NCBI RefSeq assembly: GCF_007988905.1
Contig: NZ_BJVA01000007.1
Coordinates: 62,001 to 126,000, forward strand
Direction: 5' to 3'
DNA: 64,000 nucleotides
From: Gluconobacter kanchanaburiensis NBRC 103587
Lineage (GTDB): Bacteria > Pseudomonadota > Alphaproteobacteria > Acetobacterales > Acetobacteraceae
The position numbers were made by a program, and so were the translations under genes. A model generated the notes under the pieces. That model saw only the letters and a program-made list of their open reading frames with translations. It was not told the DNA's origin and searched no databases. The number at the start of each line of letters is the position of its first letter. Within the stretch, counting starts at the first letter, position 1. Positions 1 through 8,141 of this stretch are shown piece by piece.

Positions 1-742
1 GGAACACCTTGAGGCGCGTTTCACGGTCCTTGTCCCCCATGCTGACCCAGGTATCCGTCAGCACTGCATCCGCGCCCGTGACGGCTTCCGCGGGGTCACG
101 GAAGATCTCGATCGTCGCACCATGGGCCCTTGCCCACGCCACGGCGTCCGGATTGGGCGCGAACCCTTCCGGCGTTGCCAGACGGACATTGAAGCCCAGC
201 AGGGCCGCGCCTTCCATCAGGGATGTCGCGACGTTGTTGCCGTCCCCGATCCAGGCCAGCGTTTTGCCGCGGATCGGCCCGCGATGTTCCTCGAACGTTA
301 GGACATCCGCCAGAATCTGGATCGGATGGGAGACGGGCGTCAGGCCGTTGATGACCGGAACCGAGCTCCATTCCGCCAGTTCGCGCAGATTGGCGTCATT
401 CCCGGTCCGCAGCACTATCACGTCCAGAAAGCGCGACAGGACGCGGGCCGTGTCGGCCACCGTCTCGCCCCGGCCAAGCTGCATGTCGCCCGGCGAAAGG
501 ACTGAAACGGACCCGCCAAGTTGCCCCATCCCGACCTCGAACGACACGCGGGTGCGCGTCGAAGGCTGGGCGAGGATCAGGCCGAGGGTACGGCCTTCCA
601 GCGGGCGATCCGGATGCAGAGGCTGACGCCGCCCGTTCTGCATGGCCTTGACCTTCGCTGAAAGGTCGATGATCTGCCTGATGATTTCGGGGCTGAAATC
701 GCGCAGATCCAGAAAGTGCCGGGGGGATGTTGTCGCGCTCAC
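1..742 (-). CDS. argF: Ornithine carbamoyltransferase (3' end outside window)
   Basis: Transfers the carbamoyl group from carbamoyl phosphate to ornithine to make citrulline in cytoplasmic arginine synthesis. About 247 N-terminal residues are visible; the family is usually about 310, so the C-terminus lies beyond the left edge. The carbamoyl-phosphate motif STRTR is at residues 61-65, an HPIQ motif lies near residue 130, and the ornithine-side motif DTWVSMG is near the truncated end. The SMG element separates it from aspartate carbamoyltransferase. The start is GTG at 742, inside the argD stop (GTGA overlap), so translation is probably coupled to argD. Confidence 0.93.
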   Translation of the reverse strand, partial: MSATTSPRHFLDLRDFSPEIIRQIIDLSAKVKAMQNGRRQPLHPDRPLEGRTLGLILAQPSTRTRVSFEVGMGQLGGSVSVLSPGDMQLGRGETVADTARVLSRFLDVIVLRTGNDANLRELAEWSSVPVINGLTPVSHPIQILADVLTFEEHRGPIRGKTLAWIGDGNNVATSLMEGAALLGFNVRLATPEGFAPNPDAVAWARAHGATIEIFRDPAEAVTGADAVLTDTWVSMGDKDRETRLKVF

Positions 743-1935
743 GATACTTTCTCCTGCGCGGCAGAGGCTTTCAGGGACAGGGCGGCCTTCAGCAGCCGCT
801 CGCAGGCCTCACGGCATTCGGCTTCTGTGACGATCAGCGGCGGAACAAGACGCAGCACATTGTCCCCCGCGCCTACTGTCAGGAGTCCCTGATCCAGAAC
901 GGCCTGCATGACGTCAGCGACCGGCGGCACACAGTGCAGGCCGCGCATCAGTCCAAGACCGCGGACATTGTCGAAAACGCCTTCCGAGCGGCTGACAACG
1001 TCTTCCAGCATCTTGCCGAACGCGTCTCCGACCGTGCGAACATGCTCCAGAAAGTCGGGGCTCAGGATTTCTTCCAGAACGGTAACCCCGGCTGCGCAAG
1101 CCAGCGGATTGCCGCCAAAGGTCGTCCCGTGGGAGCCCGGTGTCAGGTGTCGCGCCAGCTCTTCCGTCGCAAGAACGGCGCCAAGCGGGAAGCCACCGCC
1201 AATGCCTTTGGCCACTGAAATCACGTCCGGACGGATGCCATACCATTCATGTGCAAATAGCTTGCCCGTCCGGCCAACGCCCGTCTGGACTTCATCAAAA
1301 CCCAGATACAGCCCGTATTCGTCACAGACGGCGCGCAGCCCTTCCATGAACTCGCGCGTTGCGGGCTTGATACCGCTCTCGCCCTGAACAGGCTCGACGA
1401 TGATGCCCGCCGTGTGCGGCGTAATGGCCTCACGCAGCGTGTTGGTGTTGTTGAACGGCGCATGGTCGAACCCTTCCACCACAGGGCCAAAGCCCTTCTG
1501 ATAGGCGGGATTGCCCGTCGCCGAGATCATGGCGAGCGTCCGGCCGTGGAAGGCCCCGTCAAAGCACAGGATGCTGGTCCGCTCCGGATGCCCGTTCTCG
1601 AACTGGGCGCGGCGGATCATCTTGACCATGCCTTCATTGGCCTCGGCGCCCGAATTGCAGAACAGCACGGAATCCGCGAACGTATTCTGCACCAGCAGTT
1701 CCGCCAGCGCCTCCGCCTGCGGAACCCGGTACAGGTTCGAGACATGCATGACCTTCGCGGCCTGTTCCGCAATGGTTTTAACCAGTTTCGGATGGGCATG
1801 TCCCAGCGAAGTCACGGCAATGCCGGCCCCGAAATCCAGATATCGTCGCCCGTTCGTCGCCGTCAGCCAGACGCCTTCGCCCTGCTCGAAAGCGAGGTCG
1901 GCACGTTTGTAATTCGGCATCAGCGCGGGGATCAT
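739..1935 (-). CDS. argD: Acetylornithine/succinylornithine aminotransferase
   Basis: PLP-dependent class III aminotransferase that makes N-acetylornithine in arginine synthesis; many also serve as succinyl-diaminopimelate aminotransferase for lysine. It is 398 residues from ATG 1935, the usual family size. The PLP lysine sits in SVAKGIGGGFPLG (Lys about 243), preceded by GFDEVQTGVGRTGK and the cofactor-binding NSGAEANEG segment. I chose ATG 1935 (MIPALMPNYKR) because an AGAG element lies just upstream; the frame stays open about 100 bases further but that stretch does not resemble the family. It overlaps argF by four bases, so argDF is one operon. Confidence 0.94.
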   Translation of the reverse strand: MIPALMPNYKRADLAFEQGEGVWLTATNGRRYLDFGAGIAVTSLGHAHPKLVKTIAEQAAKVMHVSNLYRVPQAEALAELLVQNTFADSVLFCNSGAEANEGMVKMIRRAQFENGHPERTSILCFDGAFHGRTLAMISATGNPAYQKGFGPVVEGFDHAPFNNTNTLREAITPHTAGIIVEPVQGESGIKPATREFMEGLRAVCDEYGLYLGFDEVQTGVGRTGKLFAHEWYGIRPDVISVAKGIGGGFPLGAVLATEELARHLTPGSHGTTFGGNPLACAAGVTVLEEILSPDFLEHVRTVGDAFGKMLEDVVSRSEGVFDNVRGLGLMRGLHCVPPVADVMQAVLDQGLLTVGAGDNVLRLVPPLIVTEAECREACERLLKAALSLKASAAQEKVS

Positions 1936-1986
1936 GATGGATCTCTGAATATCTGGTTGAAAACGAAACGGTTTATGCGGAATCGC

Positions 1987-2016
1987 AAAACCCTGCTCCG
2001 GTTGCCCGGAGCAGGG
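1987..2016 (-). terminator. Rho-independent terminator after the D-aminopeptidase gene
   Basis: A perfect 11-bp inverted repeat (1991-2001 with 2006-2016, CCCTGCTCCGG arm) with a 4-base loop is followed on the minus strand by TTTT (1987-1990). It lies between the D-aminopeptidase stop (2104) and the argD start (1935), so it should separate those transcripts. Confidence 0.8.
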
Positions 2017-2103
2017 CTTCAAATTCCGCCCGTGCATAGTGAAGGGCAGAACGGGGTTCCGTCAAACCCCGGCGTGCCGGAATGTGGCGGTCAACACGGC
2101 AGA

Positions 2104-3681
2104 TCAGACCCGTTGATACAGCAGATCCCGTGCCAGCCAGCACCCGACCCGCACTGCCGTCACGCTGCCGCCCTGCCGCTCGAATGCCAGGGTCCAGTCT
2201 CCGGGAGCCGTGTGATCGAGTGCGCGCGGGCAGGGCAGAACCCACACATCCTTTGCCAGACGCTGGAGCATTTCCATTCGTCCATCGCCTAGGATTCCCG
2301 AAAAGCCGCCATAAACTACGCCACCCGCCAGTGTGATGGTGACTTCGGCTTCGTCCAGCTCCTCGCAGCGATAGACGCCAGCCAGTTCGGCAATATCCTC
2401 GCCGGGCGTCTCGTCACAGCGCATGAGGAGGCTCGTCCGGTTTTCTCCCGGGCGCTCCACCACGACTTCCGGCCCCTCCGCAGTCTCCTGAGCCTTTACG
2501 ACGACGGATCCCGCTTCGGCCCGCGTTGCCGAAATCCCTTCCAGAGCCTCCGGCACCATCAGATAGCGCAGCGTTGCTCCACCAGGTGCAGGTTCGATTC
2601 GGGCCGACAGTCCCGTCTCCCGCTCCAGATAGGTCCCATACAGCGCAGTCGGAGGCTGCGTGCTGCGGTCCGGCTCATAGGGAACGCCCAGAGCCGCTGC
2701 CAGAATCTGCGCCGCCGCAACCTGTGCTGCGCTCATGTGATTGAACATTACCACGACTGACAGACGCTCGGACGCGACGTGCAGTCGATGGGAGCGCCAG
2801 CCCCGCAACGCGCCGCCATGCATCGTCACATCCCGTCCGAACATCGTGCTGCGTTGCAGGCCGAATCCATAAGGCGCGGCCTGACCGTCGCTGAACGTCA
2901 CCGGCGCGGTCAAACGCCGGTACAGACTGTCCGGCGCTTCACGTGTGGCATCAATGAACCGCTCCCAGGCGATCATGTCTTCCAGAGACGCCCCAAGCCC
3001 GGCATCTCCCGTCCAGATGACATTGTTGACCGCCGGGCGGAAACCGCTCTCCACGGTTCCTTCATAGCCGACTGTCCCATCCGGCATGGCACGCGTATCG
3101 GCGGCCAGAATGGCGCGTTCCATGCCCACCGGATTGAAAATGGATGTCTGGAGCAGTTCGGCAAAGCTGCGTTCTGTCCGGTCCTGAAGAATGTCGGAAA
3201 TCAGCCGGAAATTCTGGTTTACATAGGAATAGGACGTGCCGGGCTGAAACTGGAGCGTCCGCGTTCCCTCAATGACACGCCGGGCCTCGCGGTCTCCGAA
3301 ATCCCCTTCGATGGGCGCGCCATGCAGCATCGCTACGGCCCAGTAATCCCGCAGGCCCGACTGGTTATGCGCCAGATGCAGCATTCCCGGCGAAGGCTCG
3401 TCGAGCTGCGGCAGCCGCGCATCCACATCCGCGTCCAGCTCCGACGGATCGTCATACAGATCCAGCAGCGTGCCGCAGGTGAACTGTTTGGTGATGGAGC
3501 ACATGCGAAACAGCGTGGAAGGCGTGAACGGAATGCGCCGCTCCACATTCGCATAGCCCCAGCCATGCCGGACCAGAACCTCACCGTCCTTCAGAACGGC
3601 CACAGCCCCGCCGGGGCCGGGAAAGCGGGCAGGGAGGGCGGAGATGGCCGCTTCAACGCGGGTAAAAAGTGAATCACTCAT
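2104..3681 (-). CDS. dap: D-aminopeptidase, family S12 serine hydrolase
   Basis: Predicted to release N-terminal D-amino acids from peptides or amides. It is 525 residues, against 520 as I recall for Ochrobactrum anthropi DAP. The penicillin-binding-protein-like catalytic motifs are SxxK (SITK, 62-65), YxN (YVN, 153-155) and HGG (288-290); these positions nearly coincide with Ser62, Lys65, Tyr153 and His287 of the Ochrobactrum enzyme. Two beta-barrel-like C-terminal domains follow the catalytic domain, ending in GCWLARDLLYQR, also DAP-like. No signal peptide is visible, so it is probably cytoplasmic. It stands alone, divergent from recX, with its own terminator. A general esterase of class C beta-lactamase type is the alternative but fits the length less well. 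Confidence 0.85.
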   Translation of the reverse strand: MSDSLFTRVEAAISALPARFPGPGGAVAVLKDGEVLVRHGWGYANVERRIPFTPSTLFRMCSITKQFTCGTLLDLYDDPSELDADVDARLPQLDEPSPGMLHLAHNQSGLRDYWAVAMLHGAPIEGDFGDREARRVIEGTRTLQFQPGTSYSYVNQNFRLISDILQDRTERSFAELLQTSIFNPVGMERAILAADTRAMPDGTVGYEGTVESGFRPAVNNVIWTGDAGLGASLEDMIAWERFIDATREAPDSLYRRLTAPVTFSDGQAAPYGFGLQRSTMFGRDVTMHGGALRGWRSHRLHVASERLSVVVMFNHMSAAQVAAAQILAAALGVPYEPDRSTQPPTALYGTYLERETGLSARIEPAPGGATLRYLMVPEALEGISATRAEAGSVVVKAQETAEGPEVVVERPGENRTSLLMRCDETPGEDIAELAGVYRCEELDEAEVTITLAGGVVYGGFSGILGDGRMEMLQRLAKDVWVLPCPRALDHTAPGDWTLAFERQGGSVTAVRVGCWLARDLLYQRV

Positions 3682-3746
3682 GGATGGAATGATGGCTCCA
3701 GACCGTCTTGCCGTAAATGCCTTTCACCCTGCATAGTTGTCCCATC

Positions 3747-4361
3747 ATGGAGGACAATCCCGCCCCGCCCCCCGTTCCGGATGCCGCGTCCCTGCGTGAG
3801 GCCGCGCTGGCGCATCTCGCCCGCTTCGCCACGACCGAACAGGGCCTGCGTCAGGTGCTGGATCGTCGCTTGCGCCGCTGGGGCGTTCGCGCTTCCCGGG
3901 CGGGGCTGCCAAACGAAGATATCGAATCCGCTATTGCGGCTGTCCGCCCTGTCATCGATGCAATCGTCGCGTCCATGACCGATCTGGGCGCCGTGGATGA
4001 TGCAGGTTATGCCCGCAGTCGCGCCACCAGCCTGACCCGCACCGGCCGCTCCCGGCGAGCGGTGGAAGCCCATCTCGCCAACAAGGGTGTCGATCAGGAC
4101 ACGGTCCGCGACGCCCTTAACGACTCGCTGGGCGAACGCTCGGACAGCACCGCACGGGAAGCGGAACTCGCGGCCGCCCTCGTTCTGGCCCGCAAACGCC
4201 GCCTCGGCCCGTTCCAGAGGCCCGACCGTGAAGACGATGATCCCCTCAGGGGGCTTGGAGTCTTCGCCCGGAACGGCTTTTCACGCGATGTTGCGCAGAG
4301 CGTGCTCGACATGGACCCCGATGAGGCAGAAGACCGCATTATCGCCTTCCGGAGTCTGTGA
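3747..4361 (+). CDS. recX: RecX family regulatory protein
   Basis: RecX proteins bind RecA filaments and inhibit recombinase and coprotease activity. This one has 204 residues. The recognisable part is the tandem three-helix region with GAVDDAGYARSRATSLTRTG and the following LANKGVDQDTV segment, typical of the family. The C-terminal third is less conserved. ATG 3747 is preferred; an in-frame start 30 bases upstream adds residues not expected for RecX. recA is not adjacent. The stop overlaps a possible GTG of the downstream CHAP lipoprotein gene, so the two are probably co-transcribed. Confidence 0.85.
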   Translation: MEDNPAPPPVPDAASLREAALAHLARFATTEQGLRQVLDRRLRRWGVRASRAGLPNEDIESAIAAVRPVIDAIVASMTDLGAVDDAGYARSRATSLTRTGRSRRAVEAHLANKGVDQDTVRDALNDSLGERSDSTAREAELAAALVLARKRRLGPFQRPDREDDDPLRGLGVFARNGFSRDVAQSVLDMDPDEAEDRIIAFRSL

Positions 4362-4363
4362 GC

Positions 4364-4840
4364 ATGACATTCCGCTTCCTGCCGCTCGGCCTTCTCGTGA
4401 TGCTCGCAGCCTGTGGCAACCGCTACGAATACAGCCGCGCCAGCTTTAACGGCCCGTTGCAATGCGCGCCCTATGCCCGCGAACGCACCGGGCTGAAACT
4501 GAGAGGAAGCGCGGCTTCATGGTGGGGGCAGTCCAGCGGGCGCTATGCCCACACCCATACGCCCCGTCCCGGAGAAGTACTGGTTTTCCGCGCCACGTCC
4601 CGTGTCCCGAGTGGTCATGTTTCCATCGTGCGCCGACAGGTCTCGGATCGCACGATCCTCGTCGATCACGCCAACTGGGAACCTGGACGCATTGATCGCG
4701 CCGTTCCCGTCACGGACGTCTCGGCCAGCAATGATTGGACGCAGGTCCGCGTCTGGTGGGCACCGGTTCATGGTCTGGGAAGGCGTTCCTATCCGACTTA
4801 CGGCTTCATTTCCCCACGGGACAGTGACGACTCTTCCTGA
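4364..4840 (+). CDS. CHAP-domain lipoprotein, putative cell-wall amidase/peptidase
   Basis: A 158-residue protein with an N-terminal lipoprotein signal (FRLFPLGLL-type hydrophobic stretch ending LAACG). The mature part looks like a CHAP (NlpC/P60-like) domain: catalytic Cys candidate in [10 protein letters not shown], then GEVLVF, catalytic His candidate in SGHVSIV, and ILVDHANW. Family members cleave peptidoglycan peptides or amide bonds at the envelope. The start is ATG 4364 with GGAG nine bases upstream; a GTG at 4358 is also in frame but too close to that GGAG. The substrate cannot be read from sequence. Confidence 0.75.
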   Translation: MTFRFLPLGLLVMLAACGNRYEYSRASFNGPLQCAPYARERTGLKLRGSAASWWGQSSGRYAHTHTPRPGEVLVFRATSRVPSGHVSIVRRQVSDRTILVDHANWEPGRIDRAVPVTDVSASNDWTQVRVWWAPVHGLGRRSYPTYGFISPRDSDDSS

Positions 4841-4910
4841 GAGGAACGCTTGCACAATCGTCCAAGCCTTGCCACATGAGGGGAAGCCTTGGCTTTTCGG
4901 AGTATACACT

Positions 4911-5165
4911 ATGGGTAGCATGAGCCCCGTTCACTGGCTGATCCTGGCGGTCGTCCTGCTCGTCGTGTTTGGCGGCGGCGGCAAGATCAGCGGCCTGATG
5001 GGAGACTTCGCGAAGGGTATCAAGTCCTTCAAGAAGAACATGGCCGACGATGAATCCATGACCACGACGGACGCCCCGCAGTCGCCAGGTCATATTTCTC
5101 CGCCGAACCAGAATCCCGGCTATAGCCAGACAACCACCAGCGAAACCCATCGCAACCAGGCCTGA
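4911..5165 (+). CDS. tatA: Twin-arginine translocase subunit TatA
   Basis: An 84-residue protein with one N-terminal membrane helix ([20 protein letters not shown]), an amphipathic helix ([19 protein letters not shown]) and a polar disordered tail. This is the TatA/E layout, forming the pore-like oligomer that exports folded Tat substrates. TatB and TatC are not in the window. The stop overlaps the mtnB start (TGATG), so this gene heads a coupled run into methionine salvage; I see no functional reason for that. Tat-like leaders occur in this window at 39644 and 40228. Confidence 0.9.
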   Translation: MGSMSPVHWLILAVVLLVVFGGGGKISGLMGDFAKGIKSFKKNMADDESMTTTDAPQSPGHISPPNQNPGYSQTTTSETHRNQA

Positions 5166-5791
5166 TGCAGACTCTCAAGGCTGATGAAAACTGGGGCAAT
5201 GCCTGCCGTCAGATCGTGCAGGCCGGCCAGCGGATGGACCAGCGTGGCTGGGTGCCGGCAACGGCTGGAAACCTATCCTGCCGCCTGCCTGATGGTCGGA
5301 TTGCGATCACCCGCTCAGGTGGTCATAAAGGCTTCCTGACGGACAGTGACGTTATCGAGATCACGCCGGATGGCGTGCCGGTCGATCCTGCCAATCGCGC
5401 GAGTGCGGAAACGCTGCTGCATACGCAGCTTTACGCCCATGACCCCGCGATCGGCGCCGTTCTGCATGGCCATTCCGTCGCCGCGACCATCCTCTCCATG
5501 GATGAACCGTCCGACGCGATCACACTGGCGGGCTATGAAGTCCTCAAGGTCTTCGAAGGCCAGACGACCCACGACACCAGCCTTGAACTGCCCCTGTTTC
5601 ACAATGATCAGGACATTGCCCGTTTGGCCACAGTCGTCGCCCCAAAGCTTGCGGACATGCGTTTAGGCTATCTGATCCGTGGTCACGGTGTCTATGTCTG
5701 GGGTAAGGACATGTTCACGGCTCTTGCGCGCCTTGAGGGGCTTGAGTTCCTATTGGCCTGCGAGCTCGCTCGTCTGCAGAGAAAGGCCTGA
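5165..5791 (+). CDS. mtnB: Methylthioribulose-1-phosphate dehydratase
   Basis: A class II aldolase-fold zinc enzyme that dehydrates 5-methylthioribulose-1-phosphate in methionine salvage. It has 208 residues. The N-terminal GWVPATAGNLSCRL segment, the SAETLLH stretch with the acidic residue, the first metal motif HGHS and the second RGHGVYVWG are all present. The start overlaps the tatA stop, and mtnD follows after two bases, so it is translationally coupled on both sides. Confidence 0.93.
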   Translation: MQTLKADENWGNACRQIVQAGQRMDQRGWVPATAGNLSCRLPDGRIAITRSGGHKGFLTDSDVIEITPDGVPVDPANRASAETLLHTQLYAHDPAIGAVLHGHSVAATILSMDEPSDAITLAGYEVLKVFEGQTTHDTSLELPLFHNDQDIARLATVVAPKLADMRLGYLIRGHGVYVWGKDMFTALARLEGLEFLLACELARLQRKA

Positions 5792-5793
5792 CC

Positions 5794-6339
5794 ATGAGCC
5801 GTCTGACTGTATATCGTGACGATGCCCCCGATACGATCCTGCTGGACGTCACCACACCCGGCGAAATCGCGGAAACCCTGCGTCCTCACAACATCCGTTT
5901 CGATCGCTGGTCCGCTCCGGTCACACCGGCCCCCAATGCCCCGACGGAAGAGGTTCTAGAGGTCTATCGCCCCTATCTCGACACACTGATGGGTGAGACA
6001 GGCGCAGGCAGTGCGGACGTGGTGCGGATCAACGCGTCCACGCCAAACCTTCCGGAACTCCGGAAAAAGTTTCTGTCCGAGCATACCCACAGCGAAGACG
6101 AAGTCCGCTTCTTCGTGCACGGGCAGGGCGCGTTCGTCCTGCATATCCGAGGGCGCGTCTATTCCGTCTTGTGCACCCAAGGGGACCTGATCTCTGTTCC
6201 CGCAGGCATCCCGCACTGGTTCGACGCCGGGCCGAATCCGGACGTGGTGGCCCTGCGTGTCTTCACCGACACGACCGGCTGGATCGCGCAATATACCGGC
6301 GATGACATCGCCAACCGCTTCCCCGCTGAAGTTCCCTGA
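5794..6339 (+). CDS. mtnD: Acireductone dioxygenase
   Basis: A cupin metalloenzyme that uses O2 to cleave the acireductone of methionine salvage, giving the keto-acid precursor of methionine plus formate (Fe form), or methylthiopropionate, formate and CO (Ni form). It has 181 residues. Metal ligands are visible in HTHSEDEVRFFVHGQG (two His and Glu) and GIPHWFDAG (third His). The bound metal cannot be decided from sequence. It lies two bases after mtnB and ten before mtnC. Confidence 0.94.
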   Translation: MSRLTVYRDDAPDTILLDVTTPGEIAETLRPHNIRFDRWSAPVTPAPNAPTEEVLEVYRPYLDTLMGETGAGSADVVRINASTPNLPELRKKFLSEHTHSEDEVRFFVHGQGAFVLHIRGRVYSVLCTQGDLISVPAGIPHWFDAGPNPDVVALRVFTDTTGWIAQYTGDDIANRFPAEVP

Positions 6340-6348
6340 AAGTCCCCC

Positions 6349-7032
6349 ATGATCCGTCTCGTCCTGCTTGATATCGAGGGCACAACCCTGCCGATCTCTT
6401 TCGTGCGGGACGTCATGTTCCCTTATGCCGCGAAAGCCCTTCCGGCCCTGATGCAGGACCACACGAACCCGACGGTCGTGGCGGCGCGCGCGGATATTGT
6501 CATGGAACATCCGGGACAGGACCCGCTGAAAGTCTGTCAGGACTGGATGAAGGCGGACGTGAAGGCAGCTCCCCTGAAGACGCTTCAGGGCCTGACCTGG
6601 CGTCAGGGGTTCGAGGACGGCACCCTTCGGGCCGACCTGTATCCGGATGTGCCACCCGCTCTTAAAGCATGGTCGAAAGGCGGCCTGCGTCTGGCGGTCT
6701 ACTCGTCCGGTTCCATCTCGTCGCAAAAACTGCTCTACGGCCATACAGCACAGGGCGATCTGACGCCTCTGTTTGAGGATTTTTTCGATCTTTCGACCGG
6801 CGGGAAAAAAGACGCAGCCTCCTACGAGAAGATCACTGCCGCCGTCGGCCTGCCTGCAGAGCAGATCCTGTTCCTGTCCGATATCGGAGCCGAACTGGAC
6901 GCTGCCCGGACAGCGGGCATGAGCGTCTGCCAGCTCGTTCGAGAACAGGATGGCACCGTCCCGCATCCGGATGTCGCACAGGCTCCCGACCTGAACGCCG
7001 TTTCCAGTCAGTTTGGCGTGCCCGTCGCATGA
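6349..7032 (+). CDS. mtnC: Enolase-phosphatase E1
   Basis: A HAD-superfamily bifunctional enzyme that enolises 2,3-diketo-5-methylthiopentyl-1-phosphate and dephosphorylates it to the acireductone used by MtnD. It has 227 residues. HAD motif I is DIEGTT near the N-terminus, followed by the family-typical PISFVRDVMFPYA; motif II is YSSGSISSQK; motif III is the Lys of GGKKDAASY; motif IV is FLSDIGAELDAA. It overlaps ribF by four bases (ATGA). The gene order B-D-C gives three consecutive pathway steps, although the reaction order is B, C, D. Confidence 0.94.
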   Translation: MIRLVLLDIEGTTLPISFVRDVMFPYAAKALPALMQDHTNPTVVAARADIVMEHPGQDPLKVCQDWMKADVKAAPLKTLQGLTWRQGFEDGTLRADLYPDVPPALKAWSKGGLRLAVYSSGSISSQKLLYGHTAQGDLTPLFEDFFDLSTGGKKDAASYEKITAAVGLPAEQILFLSDIGAELDAARTAGMSVCQLVREQDGTVPHPDVAQAPDLNAVSSQFGVPVA

Positions 7033-7952
7033 TCCTGCACACGGACTGGCGCGATATCCCTGCCTCCGCCCGCAATACGGTGGCAGCGCTTGGCAATTTC
7101 GACGGCGTACATCGCGGCCATGTGCATCTCCTCGAAACATTGCGGATGGCGCGGCCCGATCATCCGCTCTCGGTTGTCACGTTCGACCCGCACCCTCGAA
7201 CACTGTTCCGGCCGCAGGACCCGCCGTTCCGCCTGATGCTGCCGGATGTTCGCGCCGCAGCCCTCGGCGGCCAAGGCGTTGAACACGTCTTCCAGATCCC
7301 GTTCGATACGGAATTTTCCCGTCTGAGCGCCGACCGGTTTGTGAACGATGTTCTCGTGAAGGGCCTCGGTGTGGCGCATGTGGCCTGTGGTGCGGATTTC
7401 GCATTTGGCCACCGTCGTCACGGCAATATCGACCGTCTTGAAGCACTCCTCAAGCCCCATGGAATCGGCCTAACCATCGTGCCCCAGCTTGTCGATGACG
7501 GCGGCCCGATTTCCTCTAGTCGCATCCGTCGCCTGTTGCAGGAAGGTTATCCAGAGCGCGCCGCCGAAGAACTGGGCCGTCTCTGGAGCGTCATCGGTCC
7601 CGTCATGCACGGAGACCAGCGCGGGCGTCTTCTCGGCTTTCCAACGGCCAATATTCCCCTGACTCAACATCTCGAACCCGCGCGCGGCGTCTATGCTGCC
7701 CGTGTTACACTGCCCGATGGCCGGGTGATCCCCGGTGTCGGCAATATCGGCCGTCGTCCCACGATCAATGACGGCCGAGAAAGTCGTCTTGAAGTCCATC
7801 TCTTCGACTTCAATGAAGACTTGTACGGCCAGACCCTCAGCGTTGCCCTGCTCGCGCTGCTGCGTGAGGAAAAGAAATTCTCCAGTCTGGACGAACTCAA
7901 GGCCCAGATTGGCTCCGATGCGACGCAGGCACGATCCCTTCTGAACGTCTGA
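7029..7952 (+). CDS. ribF: Bifunctional riboflavin kinase / FAD synthetase
   Basis: Phosphorylates riboflavin to FMN and adenylates FMN to FAD. It has 307 residues. The N-terminal nucleotidyltransferase domain carries LGNFDGVHRGH and the ISSSRIRR motif; the C-terminal riboflavin kinase domain carries GRLLGFPTANI and the PGVGNIGRRPTI stretch. It is the last gene of the tatA-mtnBDC-ribF run and overlaps mtnC by four bases. No FMN riboswitch is seen upstream, as expected for a gene inside an operon. Confidence 0.95.
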   Translation: MILHTDWRDIPASARNTVAALGNFDGVHRGHVHLLETLRMARPDHPLSVVTFDPHPRTLFRPQDPPFRLMLPDVRAAALGGQGVEHVFQIPFDTEFSRLSADRFVNDVLVKGLGVAHVACGADFAFGHRRHGNIDRLEALLKPHGIGLTIVPQLVDDGGPISSSRIRRLLQEGYPERAAEELGRLWSVIGPVMHGDQRGRLLGFPTANIPLTQHLEPARGVYAARVTLPDGRVIPGVGNIGRRPTINDGRESRLEVHLFDFNEDLYGQTLSVALLALLREEKKFSSLDELKAQIGSDATQARSLLNV

Positions 7953-8045
7953 ATTTTTATTTTCTTTATTGTTCTTTGCCATTCGCCCCGTCAGGGGAGA
8001 GGTGTGTCTTTTTGTGTCATTTATGCCACGATCCGACGTAGAGAA

Positions 8046-8060
8046 TGCGAATCTTTCGCA
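8046..8060 (+). promoter_or_regulatory. Fur-like palindrome upstream of the TonB-dependent receptor
   Basis: The 15-mer TGCGAATCTTTCGCA is a perfect palindrome around its central 3 bases (TGCGAA-N3-TTCGCA) and resembles alphaproteobacterial Fur boxes of the TGCAAAT-N-ATTTGCA type. It lies 82-96 bases before the receptor start, where an operator would be expected. An outer repeat (AATGCGA at 8044 and TCGCATT at 8089) may be a second half-site. The assignment is by resemblance. Confidence 0.5.
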
Positions 8061-8141
8061 ATATTGCAGAATTCGTATTGAGAAAGAGTCGCATTAACAT
8101 TTTAAGGACTGCATCAATGTCGTTTACAGGATCGTGACCCG

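Noticed and set aside
4854-4895. Imperfect CCAAGCCTT/AAGCCTTGG repeat before tatA as a terminator
   Set aside because: The two arms pair with a mismatch and the T run is short; it may be chance.
8116-8136. A six-codon upstream reading frame before the siderophore receptor
   Set aside because: It is too short to judge, lacks a ribosome-binding site and can occur by chance.
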